In this document: positions 1 to 8,790 of the stretch, piece by piece
Numbering within the stretch: position 1 is the first letter of the stretch
Layout of the letters: every line of letters starts with the position of its first letter
Source: Massilia aquatica
GTDB taxonomy: Bacteria > Pseudomonadota > Gammaproteobacteria > Burkholderiales > Burkholderiaceae_D
Length of the DNA stretch: 64,000 nucleotides
Direction of reading: 5' to 3'
NCBI RefSeq assembly: GCF_011682045.1
Contig: NZ_VVIW01000001.1
Coordinates: 1-64,000, forward strand
Program-made: the position numbers and the translations under genes
The notes under the pieces: model-generated
What the model was told of the DNA's origin: nothing
Seen by the model: the letters and a program-made list of their open reading frames with translations, nothing else
The model's database searches: none

Positions 1-381
1 GTCTGCGACGCGTTGAACATGGCCATTCAACAGCGGCAACCGGCACCGGGACTCGTCGTCCATTCGGACCGGGGCAGCCAGTACGCGAGCGCGCTTTACC
101 AGGATCTGCTGGCAGAACACGGCTTCGTTTGCAGCATGAGCCGCAAGGGAAATTGTTGGGACAATGCCGTTGCAGAGCGCTTCTTCTTGAACCTCAAGAT
201 GGAACGCGTCTGGCAGCGCCAATATGCCAATCATGCCGAGGCCAAGGCCGACATCACCGATTACATCGTCGGCTTCTACAACTGCAAACGCATCAATTCA
301 GCATTGGGCAATCTGTCGCCCGCCGTCTACGAACGGAAAATGGCAGTACGCGAACCTATCGTGGTGTCCGAAATTACTTGA
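1..381 (+). CDS. IS3-family transposase (OrfB), 3' part only
   Basis: This is the C-terminal half of a DDE integrase-type transposase; the frame is open to the first base, so the 5' part lies outside the window. The HSDRGSQY block supplies the second catalytic Asp and NCWDNAVAERFF the catalytic Glu, both typical of IS3-family OrfB. The product would join the element's ends to target DNA. The stop codon lies almost at the element's end: the sequence TGTCCGAAATTACTTGACCA around 365-384 looks like the terminal inverted repeat, but the other end is not visible. Family assignment is firm; the subgroup is not. Confidence 0.9.
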   Translation, partial: VCDALNMAIQQRQPAPGLVVHSDRGSQYASALYQDLLAEHGFVCSMSRKGNCWDNAVAERFFLNLKMERVWQRQYANHAEAKADITDYIVGFYNCKRINSALGNLSPAVYERKMAVREPIVVSEIT

Positions 382-384
382 CCA
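365..384. repeat. Probable right terminal inverted repeat of the IS3-type element
   Basis: The bases overlapping and just after the transposase stop have the form expected of an IS3-family end, which on the complementary strand begins TGGTCAAGTAATTTCGGACA. The matching left end is outside the window, so this is inference from position and style. Confidence 0.4.
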
Positions 385-488
385 CAGCAGAGCGGGCCGG
401 CCCGGTGTCGCCAGGATGGGGCATAGGGACAGATACTTCCCGCCCTGACTCAGGCCCGCAAGGGCAGTGAAAAGGAGAAGGCTCGACT

Positions 489-923
489 GTGGTCAACGAG
501 AAAAAGAAGAATCTCAAGGGCAATCTGCCGCTGTTTAAGCTCAGATTCGTAATCAAGCATCCCCACATTCCGATGGATTTAATAACCGCCAAGCTTGGGC
601 TGCAGCCGCATCTTGGATGGAGCACAGGCGACTCTCGGATGACTCCCGATGGGAAATCTCTACCGGGATTTAATAATGAAACTTTTTGGGGATGCAACCC
701 AGATATTGTTGATGAGCTCCATTTTTTCGATGCCGCGACCAAATTTGGCAGATCAATGAGTATTCACGCAGATTTTCTTACCTCAGTCGTGAAGAGTGGG
801 GGCATAGTGGGATTGTATATTGACGTTTTACAGCCAAAAAACGTTGGTGATATTCTTAGACCGGCCGATATGATGTTATTCGCCTCGCTGGGGATAACGT
901 TGGGAATTGAATTTTTCCCTTGA
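489..923 (+). CDS. DUF4279-like small protein
   Basis: This gene encodes a 144-residue soluble protein with a GTG start, chosen because AAGGAG lies about 11 bases upstream. The segment LITAKLGLQPHLGWSTGD resembles the start of DUF4279 proteins, a family that includes immunity-like proteins of unknown function. There is no signal peptide or membrane segment. It sits right after an IS end and has lower GC than the sucCD region, suggesting acquired DNA. No partner toxin is visible. The family call is by recall of pattern and could be wrong. Confidence 0.55.
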   Translation: MVNEKKKNLKGNLPLFKLRFVIKHPHIPMDLITAKLGLQPHLGWSTGDSRMTPDGKSLPGFNNETFWGCNPDIVDELHFFDAATKFGRSMSIHADFLTSVVKSGGIVGLYIDVLQPKNVGDILRPADMMLFASLGITLGIEFFP

Positions 924-959
924 ACCAAAACGGCGCTACGTGAAAGGTCACGGTGGAAC

Positions 960-1313
960 ATGCAACAGCACGAGCCGAGGATGAGTCCGGCGTGCTTGAG
1001 GGCCCTGTTGACCGTCCAATGGCTGACAGTCGCCCTGGCGATCCACTTCGGCCAGATGTCGCTGGACTGGCAAAGCGCCCCCGACTCCGACTTCAAGGGT
1101 TCCCCGGATGCCTTTCACAACATGATGGAAGTCGTCGCCACCTGGTGGATCCTCAAAGGCGCTTGCATCGCCGTCGCGCTCAACATGATCGTGCTGGCCC
1201 TCTAGAGCCGCCGTGAGATCGTCGCCGGCAACTGGCTGGTCAAGCTGCGCTGGCTCGGCTTCGTCCTGCCCGTTCCCGTGGTGGTTTGGTTCGGGCGCAA
1301 CATCACAACGTAG
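960..1313 (+). pseudogene. Small membrane protein gene interrupted by an in-frame amber codon
   Basis: Reading from ATG 960 gives 81 residues with two hydrophobic stretches (about residues 14-30 and 60-81), then TAG at 1203-1205. The same frame continues for 35 codons to TAG 1311-1313, encoding another hydrophobic segment (WLGFVLPVPVVVWF). The composition carries on smoothly across the stop, so this looks like one gene of about 117 codons broken by a point mutation. The family is not recognised. A functional 81-residue protein is the alternative. Confidence 0.45.
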
Positions 1314-1616
1314 CGTCCCGTGCCGCGACAAGGTCGTCCGCGCAGTACGCCGCCCTCTATATATATATCAGTCCCCTTCACCCATCCGCCGCACCCGCGC
1401 AACCGATACCAAAAAACGCCCCAACTGATGAAATTTCGCGCATCTTGCCCCAAAAAACTATGTTGCAGCGCAACTGGACTCCGGCATGTGCTAAACTTTT
1501 GGGGTTTAAGCAGCGCCGCATGAGCGGTTGTTGCCGTAGAAGCTGCGGCAACGTGCACGATGTGTACACCGGCTGCAACTATTTACGCCGCATTTTCCGG
1601 CATTGGTCTTGTCTTC
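1314..1616. other. Intergenic stretch, no gene recognised
   Basis: This stretch contains a short TA-repeat (tatatatata near 1360) and no convincing coding frame. The upstream region of the DUF2889 gene lies here, but no clear -35/-10 pair could be assigned. Confidence 0.4.
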
Positions 1617-2183
1617 ATGCCCCTGTCTTCTCCCGTCCCTCGCGCCCTGCGCCATACGCGCGCCATCGAAGTCGCAGCGTACGCGCGCGATGATGGCCTG
1701 TGGGATCTCGACGCGCGCATCAGCGACGTCAAGGTGCGCGACGTGACCCTGGCGTCCGGCGTGCGGAGCGGCGGCATCCCCTTGCATAACCTGCACCTGC
1801 GCATCACCATCAACCGCGAACTGACCATTGTCGATGCCGAAGCCGCGTCCGATGCGGTTCCGTACCCGGGCTATTGCGATACCATAGCCCCCGCTTACAA
1901 AAAATTGATCGGTCTGTCCTTGATGAAGGGCTTTCGCCTTGGCGTCAAAGAGCGGCTGTCCGGCGTGCTTGGCTGCACGCACCTGAGCGAACTGGCCCAG
2001 ATCCTGCCGACGGCGGCGATCCAGGCCTACGCCAACGACGTGATCCAGACCCGCGACGGGCCCGGCCACGATCCCTTGCCGGAACGGCCGTTCCAGATCG
2101 ATAAATGCCATGCCCTGCGCGCCGACGGTCCCGCCGTCGCGGTGTACTATCCGCGCTGGGTGGCAAAAGCTGTACCGGGTTAG
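1617..2183 (+). CDS. DUF2889 family protein
   Basis: This gene encodes a 188-residue cytoplasmic protein of unknown function. The start [18 protein letters not shown], the [12 protein letters not shown] segment and the [19 protein letters not shown] segment match the conserved pattern of DUF2889 proteins, which are common in Burkholderiales. The ATG at 1617 is preferred over the in-frame ATG at 1560 because family members begin MPLS. No strong ribosome binding site is visible. It lies just upstream of sucC but is separated by a T-rich 74-base gap, so co-transcription is uncertain. Confidence 0.75.
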   Translation: MPLSSPVPRALRHTRAIEVAAYARDDGLWDLDARISDVKVRDVTLASGVRSGGIPLHNLHLRITINRELTIVDAEAASDAVPYPGYCDTIAPAYKKLIGLSLMKGFRLGVKERLSGVLGCTHLSELAQILPTAAIQAYANDVIQTRDGPGHDPLPERPFQIDKCHALRADGPAVAVYYPRWVAKAVPG

Positions 2184-2257
2184 CCCCGCTTGCCCGTTTT
2201 TTTTCCGCATTTCAACCGTATTTTCTACAAATCAGTATCAGAAGAAGGGAAGCCAGC

Positions 2258-3430
2258 ATGAAAATCCATGAGTATCAAGGCAAAGAAATCCTCCGGCAGT
2301 ATGGAGTGACGGTACCGCGCGGCATTCCGTGCTTGTCCGTGGAAGAGGCTGTAAAAGCAGCCGAGACGCTCGGCGGTCCGGTCTGGGTAGTCAAGGCACA
2401 GATCCATGCTGGCGGTCGCGGCAAGGGCGGCGGCGTGAAGGTCGCCAAGTCGCTGGAACAAGTCAAGGAATACGCAGAACAGATCCTGGGCATGCAGCTG
2501 ATCACGCACCAGACCAGCCCGGAAGGCCAGAAAGTACGCCGCCTGCTGATCGAAGAAGGCGCGGACATCAAGAAAGAACTGTACGTGTCGATGGTCACCG
2601 ACCGCGTCAGCCAGCGCGTGGTGCTGATGGCGTCCTCCGAAGGCGGCATGGATATCGAAGAAGTTGCCCATTCGAACCCGGAAAAAATCCACCAGATCGC
2701 GATCGACCCATCGGTCGGCCTGACCGACGCCGAAGCGGACGACATTTCGGCCAAGATCGGCGTGCCGCCTGAATCGATCGCCGACGCGCGCGTTCAGCTG
2801 CAGGGCCTGTACAAAGCCTACTGGGAAACCGATGCATCGCTGGCCGAAATCAACCCCCTGATCCTGACCGGTTCCGGCAAGGTCATCGCGCTCGACGCCA
2901 AATTCAATTTCGATTCGAACGCCCTGTATCGCCAGCCGAACATCGTCGCTTACCGCGACCTGGACGAAGAAGACGCGGCCGAAGTCGAAGCATCGAAATT
3001 CGACCTGGCTTACATCTCGCTCGACGGCAACATCGGCTGCCTGGTGAACGGCGCCGGTCTGGCCATGGCCACCATGGACACCATCAAGCTGTTCGGCGGC
3101 GAGCCTGCCAACTTCCTCGACGTGGGCGGCGGCGCAACGGCTGAAAAAGTCACCGAAGCGTTCAAGATCATGTTGAAGAATCCAGGCCTGAAAGCCATCC
3201 TGGTCAACATTTTCGGCGGCATCATGCGCTGCGACGTGATCGCCGAAGGCGTGATCACCGCATCGAAAGCGGTTTCCCTGACGGTACCTCTGGTTGTGCG
3301 CATGAAGGGCACCAACGAAGACATCGGCAAGAAGATGCTGGCCGACTCCGGCCTGCCGATCATCGCCGCCGATACGATGGAAGACGCAGCCAAGGCCGTG
3401 GTAGCCGCTGCTGCTGCTCATAAAGCCTAA
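2258..3430 (+). CDS. sucC: Succinate-CoA ligase [ADP-forming] subunit beta
   Basis: The beta subunit of succinyl-CoA synthetase interconverts succinyl-CoA and succinate with nucleotide and phosphate in the TCA cycle. The protein has 390 residues, the usual length. It begins [17 protein letters not shown], has an ATP-grasp region with [12 protein letters not shown], and a C-terminal ligase domain with [15 protein letters not shown]. The ATG at 2258 follows a GAAGAAGGGA ribosome binding region. sucD follows after 15 bases, and the two form one operon ending in the hairpin at 4361. Confidence 0.97.
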   Translation: MKIHEYQGKEILRQYGVTVPRGIPCLSVEEAVKAAETLGGPVWVVKAQIHAGGRGKGGGVKVAKSLEQVKEYAEQILGMQLITHQTSPEGQKVRRLLIEEGADIKKELYVSMVTDRVSQRVVLMASSEGGMDIEEVAHSNPEKIHQIAIDPSVGLTDAEADDISAKIGVPPESIADARVQLQGLYKAYWETDASLAEINPLILTGSGKVIALDAKFNFDSNALYRQPNIVAYRDLDEEDAAEVEASKFDLAYISLDGNIGCLVNGAGLAMATMDTIKLFGGEPANFLDVGGGATAEKVTEAFKIMLKNPGLKAILVNIFGGIMRCDVIAEGVITASKAVSLTVPLVVRMKGTNEDIGKKMLADSGLPIIAADTMEDAAKAVVAAAAAHKA

Positions 3431-3445
3431 TTCGAAGGAACAAAC

Positions 3446-4327
3446 ATGTCGATTCTGATCAATAAAGATACAAAAGTAGTCACCCAGGGGATTACCGGCA
3501 AGACCGGTCAATTCCACACCCGCATGTGCCGCGATTACGCGAATGGCAAGGAATGCTTCGTTGCCGGCGTGAACCCGAAGAAAGCCGGCGAAGATTTCGA
3601 AGGCATTCCTATTTTCGCTAACGTTGCTGAAGCGAAAAAAGAAACCGGCGCCAACGTGTCGGTCATCTACGTCCCGCCAGCAGGCGCGGCCGCCGCGATC
3701 TGGGAAGCCGTCGAAGCCGAACTCGACCTGGCAATCTGCATCACCGAAGGCATTCCAGTCCGTGACATGATGGCGCTCAAGGACCGCATGGCCAAGGCCG
3801 GTTCCAAGACCCTGCTGCTCGGTCCTAACTGCCCAGGTCTGATCACCCCTGACGAAATCAAGATCGGCATCATGCCGGGTCACATCCACCGCAAGGGCCG
3901 CATCGGCGTGGTCTCGCGTTCGGGCACCTTGACCTACGAAGCGGTTGGTCAGTTGACCGCGCTGGGCCTGGGCCAGTCGTCGGCAGTGGGCATCGGCGGC
4001 GACCCGATCAACGGTCTGAAGCACATCGACGTCATGAAGATGTTCAACGACGATCCAGATACCGACGCAGTCATCATGATCGGCGAAATCGGCGGTCCTG
4101 ACGAAGCCAACGCGGCTTACTGGATTAAAGACAACATGAAAAAGCCGGTGGTGTGCTTCATCGCTGGCGTGACCGCCCCTCCGGGCAAGCGCATGGGCCA
4201 TGCCGGTGCACTGATTTCCGGTGGCGCCGACACCGCGCAAGCCAAGCTCGACATCATGGAAGCCTGCGGTATTAAAGCAACCAAAAACCCGTCGGAAATG
4301 GCGCGTTTGCTGAAAGCCATGCTGTAA
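3446..4327 (+). CDS. sucD: Succinate-CoA ligase [ADP-forming] subunit alpha
   Basis: The alpha subunit of succinyl-CoA synthetase binds CoA and carries the phosphohistidine. The 293 residues begin with a CoA-binding Rossmann domain (GITGKTGQFHT) and continue to the ligase domain, where GHAGALISGG contains the phosphorylated His. Length and motifs are standard. It lies 15 bases after sucC with AAGGAA upstream, and a rho-independent terminator follows within about 35 bases. Confidence 0.97.
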   Translation: MSILINKDTKVVTQGITGKTGQFHTRMCRDYANGKECFVAGVNPKKAGEDFEGIPIFANVAEAKKETGANVSVIYVPPAGAAAAIWEAVEAELDLAICITEGIPVRDMMALKDRMAKAGSKTLLLGPNCPGLITPDEIKIGIMPGHIHRKGRIGVVSRSGTLTYEAVGQLTALGLGQSSAVGIGGDPINGLKHIDVMKMFNDDPDTDAVIMIGEIGGPDEANAAYWIKDNMKKPVVCFIAGVTAPPGKRMGHAGALISGGADTAQAKLDIMEACGIKATKNPSEMARLLKAML

Positions 4328-4360
4328 TTTGTAAGCCAAGGCAAAGGTAGTGAATAATGA

Positions 4361-4388
4361 CGGGGAGCGCAAGCTCCCCGTTCTCGTT
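4361..4388 (+). terminator. Rho-independent terminator of sucCD
   Basis: A perfect 8-bp stem CGGGGAGC/GCTCCCCG around a GCAA tetraloop is followed by a T-rich stretch (TTCTCGTT). It lies 33 bases after the sucD stop. Its position argues that the following FHA gene starts at 4416 rather than at the in-frame GTG 4350 in front of the hairpin. Confidence 0.8.
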
Positions 4389-4415
4389 GGCGGGTCACCC
4401 ACCGAAAGGGCAAGC

Positions 4416-5009
4416 GTGGCGAAAATTATCATATCGCGCAATCATGCGGTGATACGCGAGGTCGAACTCGACAAGGACCGCATGACGCTCGGGCGCAGGC
4501 CCGACAACGACATCGTCCTGCCGCATCCGGCCATGAGCGGTGCGCATGCGGCGTTCAACTTCATCATGAACGATGTGTTCGTGGAAGACCTGGGCAGCAC
4601 GAATGGCACCTATGTCAACGGCAAGCGGGTGGCCAAGCACATGCTGGAAGACCACGACACCATTGTCGTGGCGCGCTTTCAGCTGGAATTTATCGGTGGG
4701 CCGCGGCGGCTTGCAGCCGCAGCAGATGGTCCGGCAGCCGCCATGGTCGGTTCGATTGAGGTCAGGACCGGGCCGAGTGCCGGCAAGCGGCTGACCTTGA
4801 CCAAACCGCTGTCGACGCTTGGCAAACCGGGCGTGCAGGTAGTGGCCATTACGCGCCAGAGTGGGGCGTATTACTTGGCTCATGTAGATGGCGATGTGGC
4901 GCCGCTGGTCAACGGCGTAGCGCCTGGCAAGATTCCGCGCCGCTTGGAACACGGCGACGCGATCGGGTTAGCAGGGGCAGATATGGTGTTTCACCTCACG
5001 CCTGCCTGA
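4416..5009 (+). CDS. FHA domain protein
   Basis: This is a 197-residue protein with an N-terminal forkhead-associated domain that binds phosphothreonine peptides: RMTLGRRPDNDIVLPHPAMSGAHA is followed by EDLGSTNGTYVNG. The second half resembles a second, degenerate FHA-like beta fold. The GTG start (reading VAKIIISRNH) follows GAAAGGG and lies beyond the sucD terminator. It has no membrane segment. In related genomes such proteins sit near pilus or secretion genes, and here the pilin cluster follows; a link is inference only. Confidence 0.8.
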   Translation: MAKIIISRNHAVIREVELDKDRMTLGRRPDNDIVLPHPAMSGAHAAFNFIMNDVFVEDLGSTNGTYVNGKRVAKHMLEDHDTIVVARFQLEFIGGPRRLAAAADGPAAAMVGSIEVRTGPSAGKRLTLTKPLSTLGKPGVQVVAITRQSGAYYLAHVDGDVAPLVNGVAPGKIPRRLEHGDAIGLAGADMVFHLTPA

Positions 5010-5156
5010 ATGCGCCTTCCATTGGTCCGGCGGGAGGCAATGGCGCGATGGCAGAAATTGTCGTTTCCACGTGACAATTTTTGTGCTTACCGGCAGGGAA
5101 ACTGACGAATTCTTGTACAAACCAATAAAAACCTCCCTAATAGCCGCAAAACAGTC

Positions 5157-5172
5157 TGGCACGGCAATTGCA
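5157..5172 (+). promoter_or_regulatory. Sigma-54 (-24/-12) promoter of the first pilin gene
   Basis: TGGCAC, five bases, then TTGCA is an exact match to the RpoN consensus with the GG and GC dinucleotides ten bases apart. It lies 32 bases upstream of the pilin ATG, as expected for PilS/PilR-controlled pilA. Confidence 0.88.
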
Positions 5173-5203
5173 ACGTTCTTCGTAATGTTAATGCGAGGAA
5201 ATT

Positions 5204-5668
5204 ATGTTTGCAATGAGAAAAATCGAGAAAGTGACGAGCAAGCTGAAAAGCGCTCAGTCGGGCTTCACCCTGATTGAGCTGATGATTGTCGTGGCCATTA
5301 TCGGTATCCTCGCCAGCGTCGCGTTGCCAGCGTATCAGAACTATGTGGCACAAGCGCAGGCGGTTACTGGACTGGCGGAAATTACTGCTGGAAAGGTTAT
5401 CGTTGAGGCGAAACTGGCAGAAGGCGTTGAGACGGCCCTGACGGAACCGGAAGCGCTCGGTATCCAATCGACGACGTCGCGCTGCGCAATTACCGTCTTC
5501 ATCAGCTCCGCAGGCGACAGCAAGCTAGAGTGCACGCTCAAAGGCAGCACCAACGTGGAAGGCAGGATTATTACGCTGACCCGCAGTCAGGACGCTGGGG
5601 ATACCTCGGGCGCTTGGCTGTGCAGCTCTACGCTGCATGCCAAAATTAAACCGAAAGAATGCAGTTAA
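5204..5668 (+). CDS. pilA: Type IV major pilin-like protein (first of three)
   Basis: This is a 154-residue type IVa pilin. A prepilin leader ends at Gly20 before Phe ([18 protein letters not shown]), with Glu5 of the mature chain present. The hydrophobic helix follows directly, then a C-terminal globular part with four Cys (RCAIT, LECTL, WLCSS, KECS) that could form two disulfides. GAGGA lies about 5 bases before the ATG; an alternative ATG nine bases downstream would give a 17-residue leader. It has its own sigma-54 promoter and terminator, so it is monocistronic. Confidence 0.9.
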   Translation: MFAMRKIEKVTSKLKSAQSGFTLIELMIVVAIIGILASVALPAYQNYVAQAQAVTGLAEITAGKVIVEAKLAEGVETALTEPEALGIQSTTSRCAITVFISSAGDSKLECTLKGSTNVEGRIITLTRSQDAGDTSGAWLCSSTLHAKIKPKECS

Positions 5669-5685
5669 TATACTGTTTTCAGTCG

Positions 5686-5711
5686 AGCCCCCTTTGATAA
5701 GGGGGCTTTTT
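5686..5711 (+). terminator. Rho-independent terminator after first pilin gene
   Basis: A 7-bp stem AGCCCCC/GGGGGCT with an 8-base loop is followed by a T run, 17 bases after the pilin stop. Confidence 0.85.
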
Positions 5712-6160
5712 GCTTCTGGCGAGCCTTTTTGCTTATCCTTACCGGGTTGGCCCTATTGTTGACGCCGTTGGTATGGATAAACCGTATCGTCCCGAAAGCA
5801 TATCCAATACGCGCACATGCGGAGCCGGACTGGCGTATGCATTCGAATAGATGGCAGCTGTTCGTGCGCGTGTTAGCGCGTGCCGCCTACCTGCCGAGCG
5901 GTTCTGGTCATCGAGCCCCAAGAGGGTAACTATGAGTGCCTCTGTCGCTTGCTCCTCGCCTGACTCGTGGTGAAAAGCGGCAGTACTCGACCCTGCAGGC
6001 ACATGCCGTTCTACTGACTAACCATTTTTGTCCAGCGGCGGTATAACGCGGCGATCTGACAAAAAGTGGCACATGGCAATGCCAAACTATGTCACTTCTC
6101 ATTCAAGAAATTGTCAAAACTGCATTGATTTCAGAAGTTGGCTTGGGAAAACGATGCTGT
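5712..6160. other. Inter-pilin region, no confident gene
   Basis: The region holds a 66-codon frame from TTG 5729 with a hydrophobic start, but no ribosome binding site, so it is not called as a gene. Two TGTC elements (6090 and 6112), 22 bases apart and upstream of the next sigma-54 promoter, are positioned like PilR-type enhancer sites; this is inference. Confidence 0.4.
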
Positions 6161-6166
6161 GAGAGC

Positions 6167-6182
6167 TGGCACGGCGCTTGCA
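6167..6182 (+). promoter_or_regulatory. Sigma-54 (-24/-12) promoter of the second pilin gene
   Basis: TGGCAC, five bases (GGCGC), then TTGCA matches the RpoN consensus exactly, 56 bases before the ATG. It matches the first pilin promoter over TGGCACGGC, showing duplicated control. Confidence 0.9.
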
Positions 6183-6237
6183 TATACTCAAGTGCGGTTC
6201 ACAAGTTCCGAATTAATCACAACTAGGAGTAGTAAAA

Positions 6238-6693
6238 ATGAAATCGATGAAAATGATGAAAAAAGCGCAAGCCGGTTTTACCCTGATCGAACTGATGATC
6301 GTTGTTGCAATTATCGGTATCTTGGCTGCTGTTGCACTGCCAGCGTACCAGGACTATGTGTCGAAATCGCAAGTCGCATCCGGCCTGGCAGAAATCAGCC
6401 CAGGTAAAGTGCAAGCTGAAGCGAAACTGGCCGAAGGCGTGGAAACAGCAATCACCGATGTTAAAGAAATCGGCCTGCGTGAATCGACCGACCGTTGCGC
6501 TATCACCACCAGCATCGGTACCGACGGTGCCAGCACCATCGTGTGCACGCTGAAAGGTAACACCAACGTTGCTACCAAAACCATCACCTGGACCCGTGCT
6601 GCTGACACTCCTGACGGCGGCATCACCGGCGCATGGTCGTGCGCTTCGACCGTTGCAAAGAAACTGACGCCAAAAGAATGCCCAGGCGTGTAA
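6238..6693 (+). CDS. pilA: Type IV major pilin (second of three)
   Basis: This is a 151-residue pilin with a 13-residue basic leader ([13 protein letters not shown]), then [28 protein letters not shown]. It has the same four-Cys pattern and strong overall similarity to the first pilin (for example [18 protein letters not shown] and CTLKGNTNV). AGGAG precedes the ATG by about ten bases. With a perfect sigma-54 promoter and a very strong terminator, this is the best candidate for the main structural pilin of the fibre. The first gene looks like a diverged duplicate. Confidence 0.92.
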   Translation: MKSMKMMKKAQAGFTLIELMIVVAIIGILAAVALPAYQDYVSKSQVASGLAEISPGKVQAEAKLAEGVETAITDVKEIGLRESTDRCAITTSIGTDGASTIVCTLKGNTNVATKTITWTRAADTPDGGITGAWSCASTVAKKLTPKECPGV

Positions 6694-6724
6694 TCTAGAC
6701 TGACCCAGTTCGGATAAGTCCCTG

Positions 6725-6765
6725 AAAAGCCCCGCAGCGTCGAAGACGCTGCGGGGCTTTTCATA
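6725..6765. terminator. Strong bidirectional terminator after second pilin gene
   Basis: A perfect 17-bp stem from AAAAGCCCCGCAGCGTC to its complement around a three-base loop is flanked by A and T runs, so it could stop transcription from both sides. Confidence 0.92.
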
Positions 6766-7056
6766 TGTGTAAATGGCGTTGCTAACGATGACTCAGTCGT
6801 ACTTCAGTCGCAGGAAATTGCGGTCTGCGCCTCCCGCTTTGGCCACCTGTGCCGCCCGCCATCCCTGCTTTGCCATCCGACTCTGCAAAAAACGCGTTTC
6901 ATGCGGCCCCCGGAACGCCACGTTTGATGATGTAGCACAAGGCGGACCTGAAGACGCGAGTAGTGACGGAACTCCTCATTGCAGGATCAGGTCGAACAAG
7001 CGTGGTAAAAACAATGACCGTTTGCGGTCGCCAATTTCAAGCTGCACAACAATAAC
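6766..7056. other. Intergenic region before third pilin
   Basis: No gene is recognised. Unlike the other two pilin genes, no TGGCAC-N5-TTGCA promoter is present upstream of the third pilin, so its control differs. Confidence 0.4.
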
Positions 7057-7068
7057 GTGGAGGTTCTC

Positions 7069-7512
7069 ATGAAGTCGACAGGAACGTGCGGTCCAGCGCC
7101 GCAGCGCGGTTTTACTCTCATCGAACTGATGATCGTCGTGGTCATCATCGGCATACTGGCCGCCTTGGCCATCCCCGCTTATCAGGATTATGTCGCGAAA
7201 GCGAAAGTGGGTGTGGCAATCGGCGAGGCAGCGGCAGGTAAGACCGGTATCGATACCGAGCTTGTGCTCAAGCCGAACTTGCCAGCTGCTGATGTGATGG
7301 AAGCGAGCAAGCTGCGGACCACGACGTCCAACTGTACGTTTACCACCGCGGAGGCGACTGCCGGGGTAACCAATCTGATCTGTACGATCATTGGGGGGCC
7401 GAGCAGCGTCGATGGCAAAAAAGTGACATGGGCGCGCAGCGGGGAAGGCGCGTGGACATGCACGACAGAAGTGTTAAAAAAGCATGCCGGGGTAGCTTGC
7501 ACGGGTGTGTGA
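7069..7512 (+). CDS. Type IV pilin-like protein (third of three)
   Basis: This is a 147-residue pilin: a 14-residue leader ends in RG, then [28 protein letters not shown]. Four Cys occur at positions like those of its neighbours (NCTF, LICTI, WTCTT, ACTGV), but the body is otherwise divergent and lacks the [10 protein letters not shown] segment. GGAGG at 7059 fixes the ATG at 7069. With no visible sigma-54 promoter, it may be a minor pilin or an alternative subunit. It converges with the displaced moaC tail at the left island border. Confidence 0.87.
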   Translation: MKSTGTCGPAPQRGFTLIELMIVVVIIGILAALAIPAYQDYVAKAKVGVAIGEAAAGKTGIDTELVLKPNLPAADVMEASKLRTTTSNCTFTTAEATAGVTNLICTIIGGPSSVDGKKVTWARSGEGAWTCTTEVLKKHAGVACTGV

Positions 7513-7608
7513 CGAGGTGGCCCCGCCGCCAGCGCAGCTCAAGACCTTGCTTATCCAGCACCCGCGCATTGGGGTGCCTAGAAACGACGCGCGCTGGTCC
7601 TGCAAGAA

Positions 7609-7739
7609 TCAGATTACGGCATGCCAGTCTCCCGACTTGCCGCCCTGTTTTTCCAGCACGCGCACGTTGGTCATGACCATGCCGCGGTCGACCGCCTTGC
7701 ACATGTCGTAGATCGTCAGCAGGCCGACCTGGACCGCAG
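7609..7739 (-). pseudogene. Displaced 3' end of moaC at the left island border
   Basis: On the minus strand this encodes the last 43 residues of MoaC (from [18 protein letters not shown] to [10 protein letters not shown]) with no 5' part. It is nearly identical to the end of the intact moaC at 32955-33449, differing in the final residues (SWHADV there). The simplest reading is that this is the original chromosomal 3' end, cut off when the island integrated and supplied a replacement tail. Confidence 0.85.
7618..7739. repeat. Left 122-bp direct repeat (attL) of the island
   Basis: The sequence matches 32964-33085 in the same orientation at 119 of 122 positions, with the three differences clustered near 7628-7630, leaving 109 identical bases. 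Identity stops abruptly at both ends. It lies in the moaC 3' coding end, so the core crossover site should be within the identical tract. Confidence 0.9.
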
Positions 7740-7780
7740 AAGACGCTGTGTGCTTCGCACCCCCAAAAATCAGCTTAATT

Positions 7781-7837
7781 CCCTGTCTTGGCCCAACGCA
7801 GTGGGACAAAATTGGGACAGGATTTTTGCCCTGTCCT
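7781..7837. promoter_or_regulatory. Integrase arm-type repeats at left island end (inferred)
   Basis: GTGGGACA at 7801 and TTGGGACAGG at 7812 are spaced 11 bases, one helical turn, with inverted copies (CCCTGTC) on both sides near 7781 and 7829. The same pair with the same spacing lies at 32827 and 32838 just inside the right repeat. Paired short repeats inside both att sites are typical of tyrosine-integrase arm sites. Confidence 0.55.
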
Positions 7838-7953
7838 TGCAAGAGGATATACGCAATCCGCCGCGCCATCAAGGCACTGGTATGAGGCCTATGCGAAGGG
7901 TATGCTGTTGCTCTAGTTCAATGCACAATCAGACCGTAGGCAGATACCCCCGA

Positions 7954-8790
7954 ATGAAATATACCCGACCAAGTGGCCTAGAGGGCTTCCACCTTGAAAA
8001 ATATTCCATACTTAGCACCTTCTCGCCAGATCAATGGATTCCACTTATCGAATCTCGATTGCACTTGGGATCGATCATCGACAAGTTGGGGATCCGGCCC
8101 ACCAATACTGAAATCGCACCCAACCCTTTCCGTGACTATGCAAAGGCTGAGCTCGATTGCCTGATTGCGGCGCCTCTTGTTCCGTTTGGTCACGGCTTTC
8201 TCAAGCGGTTTTCGGAGCGCAGCAGACAGAAGTCGACAGTTGAGGCAGTGAAAGCCATCGACGTTGTCCATTTTTACAATGCAGTTCTCGAAGTGAGAGA
8301 GCACATTCGTGATGCCCCATTGACGCCCGGAGATGCGGCGTCGGATGCGCAGTTTACAGCTGATAACTACGAAGCACCTATTGATGAGCTCTTGGCGAAA
8401 TCACGGTACTACAACCTGGATAATTTTGCGAACTTTAGAGTAGACCTTTCCGCTGACGATGCAACTTTGCGGGAAGACTTCAAGGCGGCGATTGCAGCGG
8501 CCAGGAAACGGCTTAAAAAAGGGATTCCGTCCACGACAATTTCTCGTGTAGCGCTGTGGTGCTCAAACAAGGTGCTTCCGTATGCAGATTTGATGCTTTG
8601 GTCTAAATTGACGGGGATAAAGCTCACCGATTCTGATTTAAGAAATCTACTCTTCGAAGGAGACGACGCGAAAATATTTGAGGCTGATGATCCTCTGTTC
8701 GGAACAAAGCGAGACTTCAAGGACGCAATCTCCCCGTTAATCCTTCGAAGATTGAAGTCTTACTCAGCAACGTCTACATCAAAAAAATAG
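7954..8790 (+). CDS. Hypothetical protein, possibly DUF6387-like
   Basis: This is a 278-residue soluble protein at the left end of the island. The N-terminal segment (GFHLEKYSILSTFSPDQWIPLIESRL) recalls DUF6387 proteins found on proteobacterial islands; the rest is helical and charged and ends in a Lys-rich tail. The start is uncertain: ATG 7954 fits the family pattern, but ATGs at 7882 and 7921 are also in frame and none has a good ribosome binding site. GC content is clearly below that of the pilin and moaC neighbours. Function unknown. Confidence 0.55.
   Translation: MKYTRPSGLEGFHLEKYSILSTFSPDQWIPLIESRLHLGSIIDKLGIRPTNTEIAPNPFRDYAKAELDCLIAAPLVPFGHGFLKRFSERSRQKSTVEAVKAIDVVHFYNAVLEVREHIRDAPLTPGDAASDAQFTADNYEAPIDELLAKSRYYNLDNFANFRVDLSADDATLREDFKAAIAAARKRLKKGIPSTTISRVALWCSNKVLPYADLMLWSKLTGIKLTDSDLRNLLFEGDDAKIFEADDPLFGTKRDFKDAISPLILRRLKSYSATSTSKK

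Noticed and set aside
2225-4441. Very long open frame antisense to sucCD
   Set aside because: A shadow of the strong codon bias of sucC and sucD; the sense genes are unambiguous.
5729-5929. 66-codon frame with hydrophobic start between the first two pilin genes
   Set aside because: TTG start, no ribosome binding site, located right after a terminator, and the second half reads like noncoding sequence; too weak to call a gene or an oligosaccharyltransferase remnant.
7618-7739. Left moaC copy considered as a second functional moaC
   Set aside because: Only the last 43 codons are moaC-like; the upstream frame is island DNA, so it cannot encode a working enzyme.
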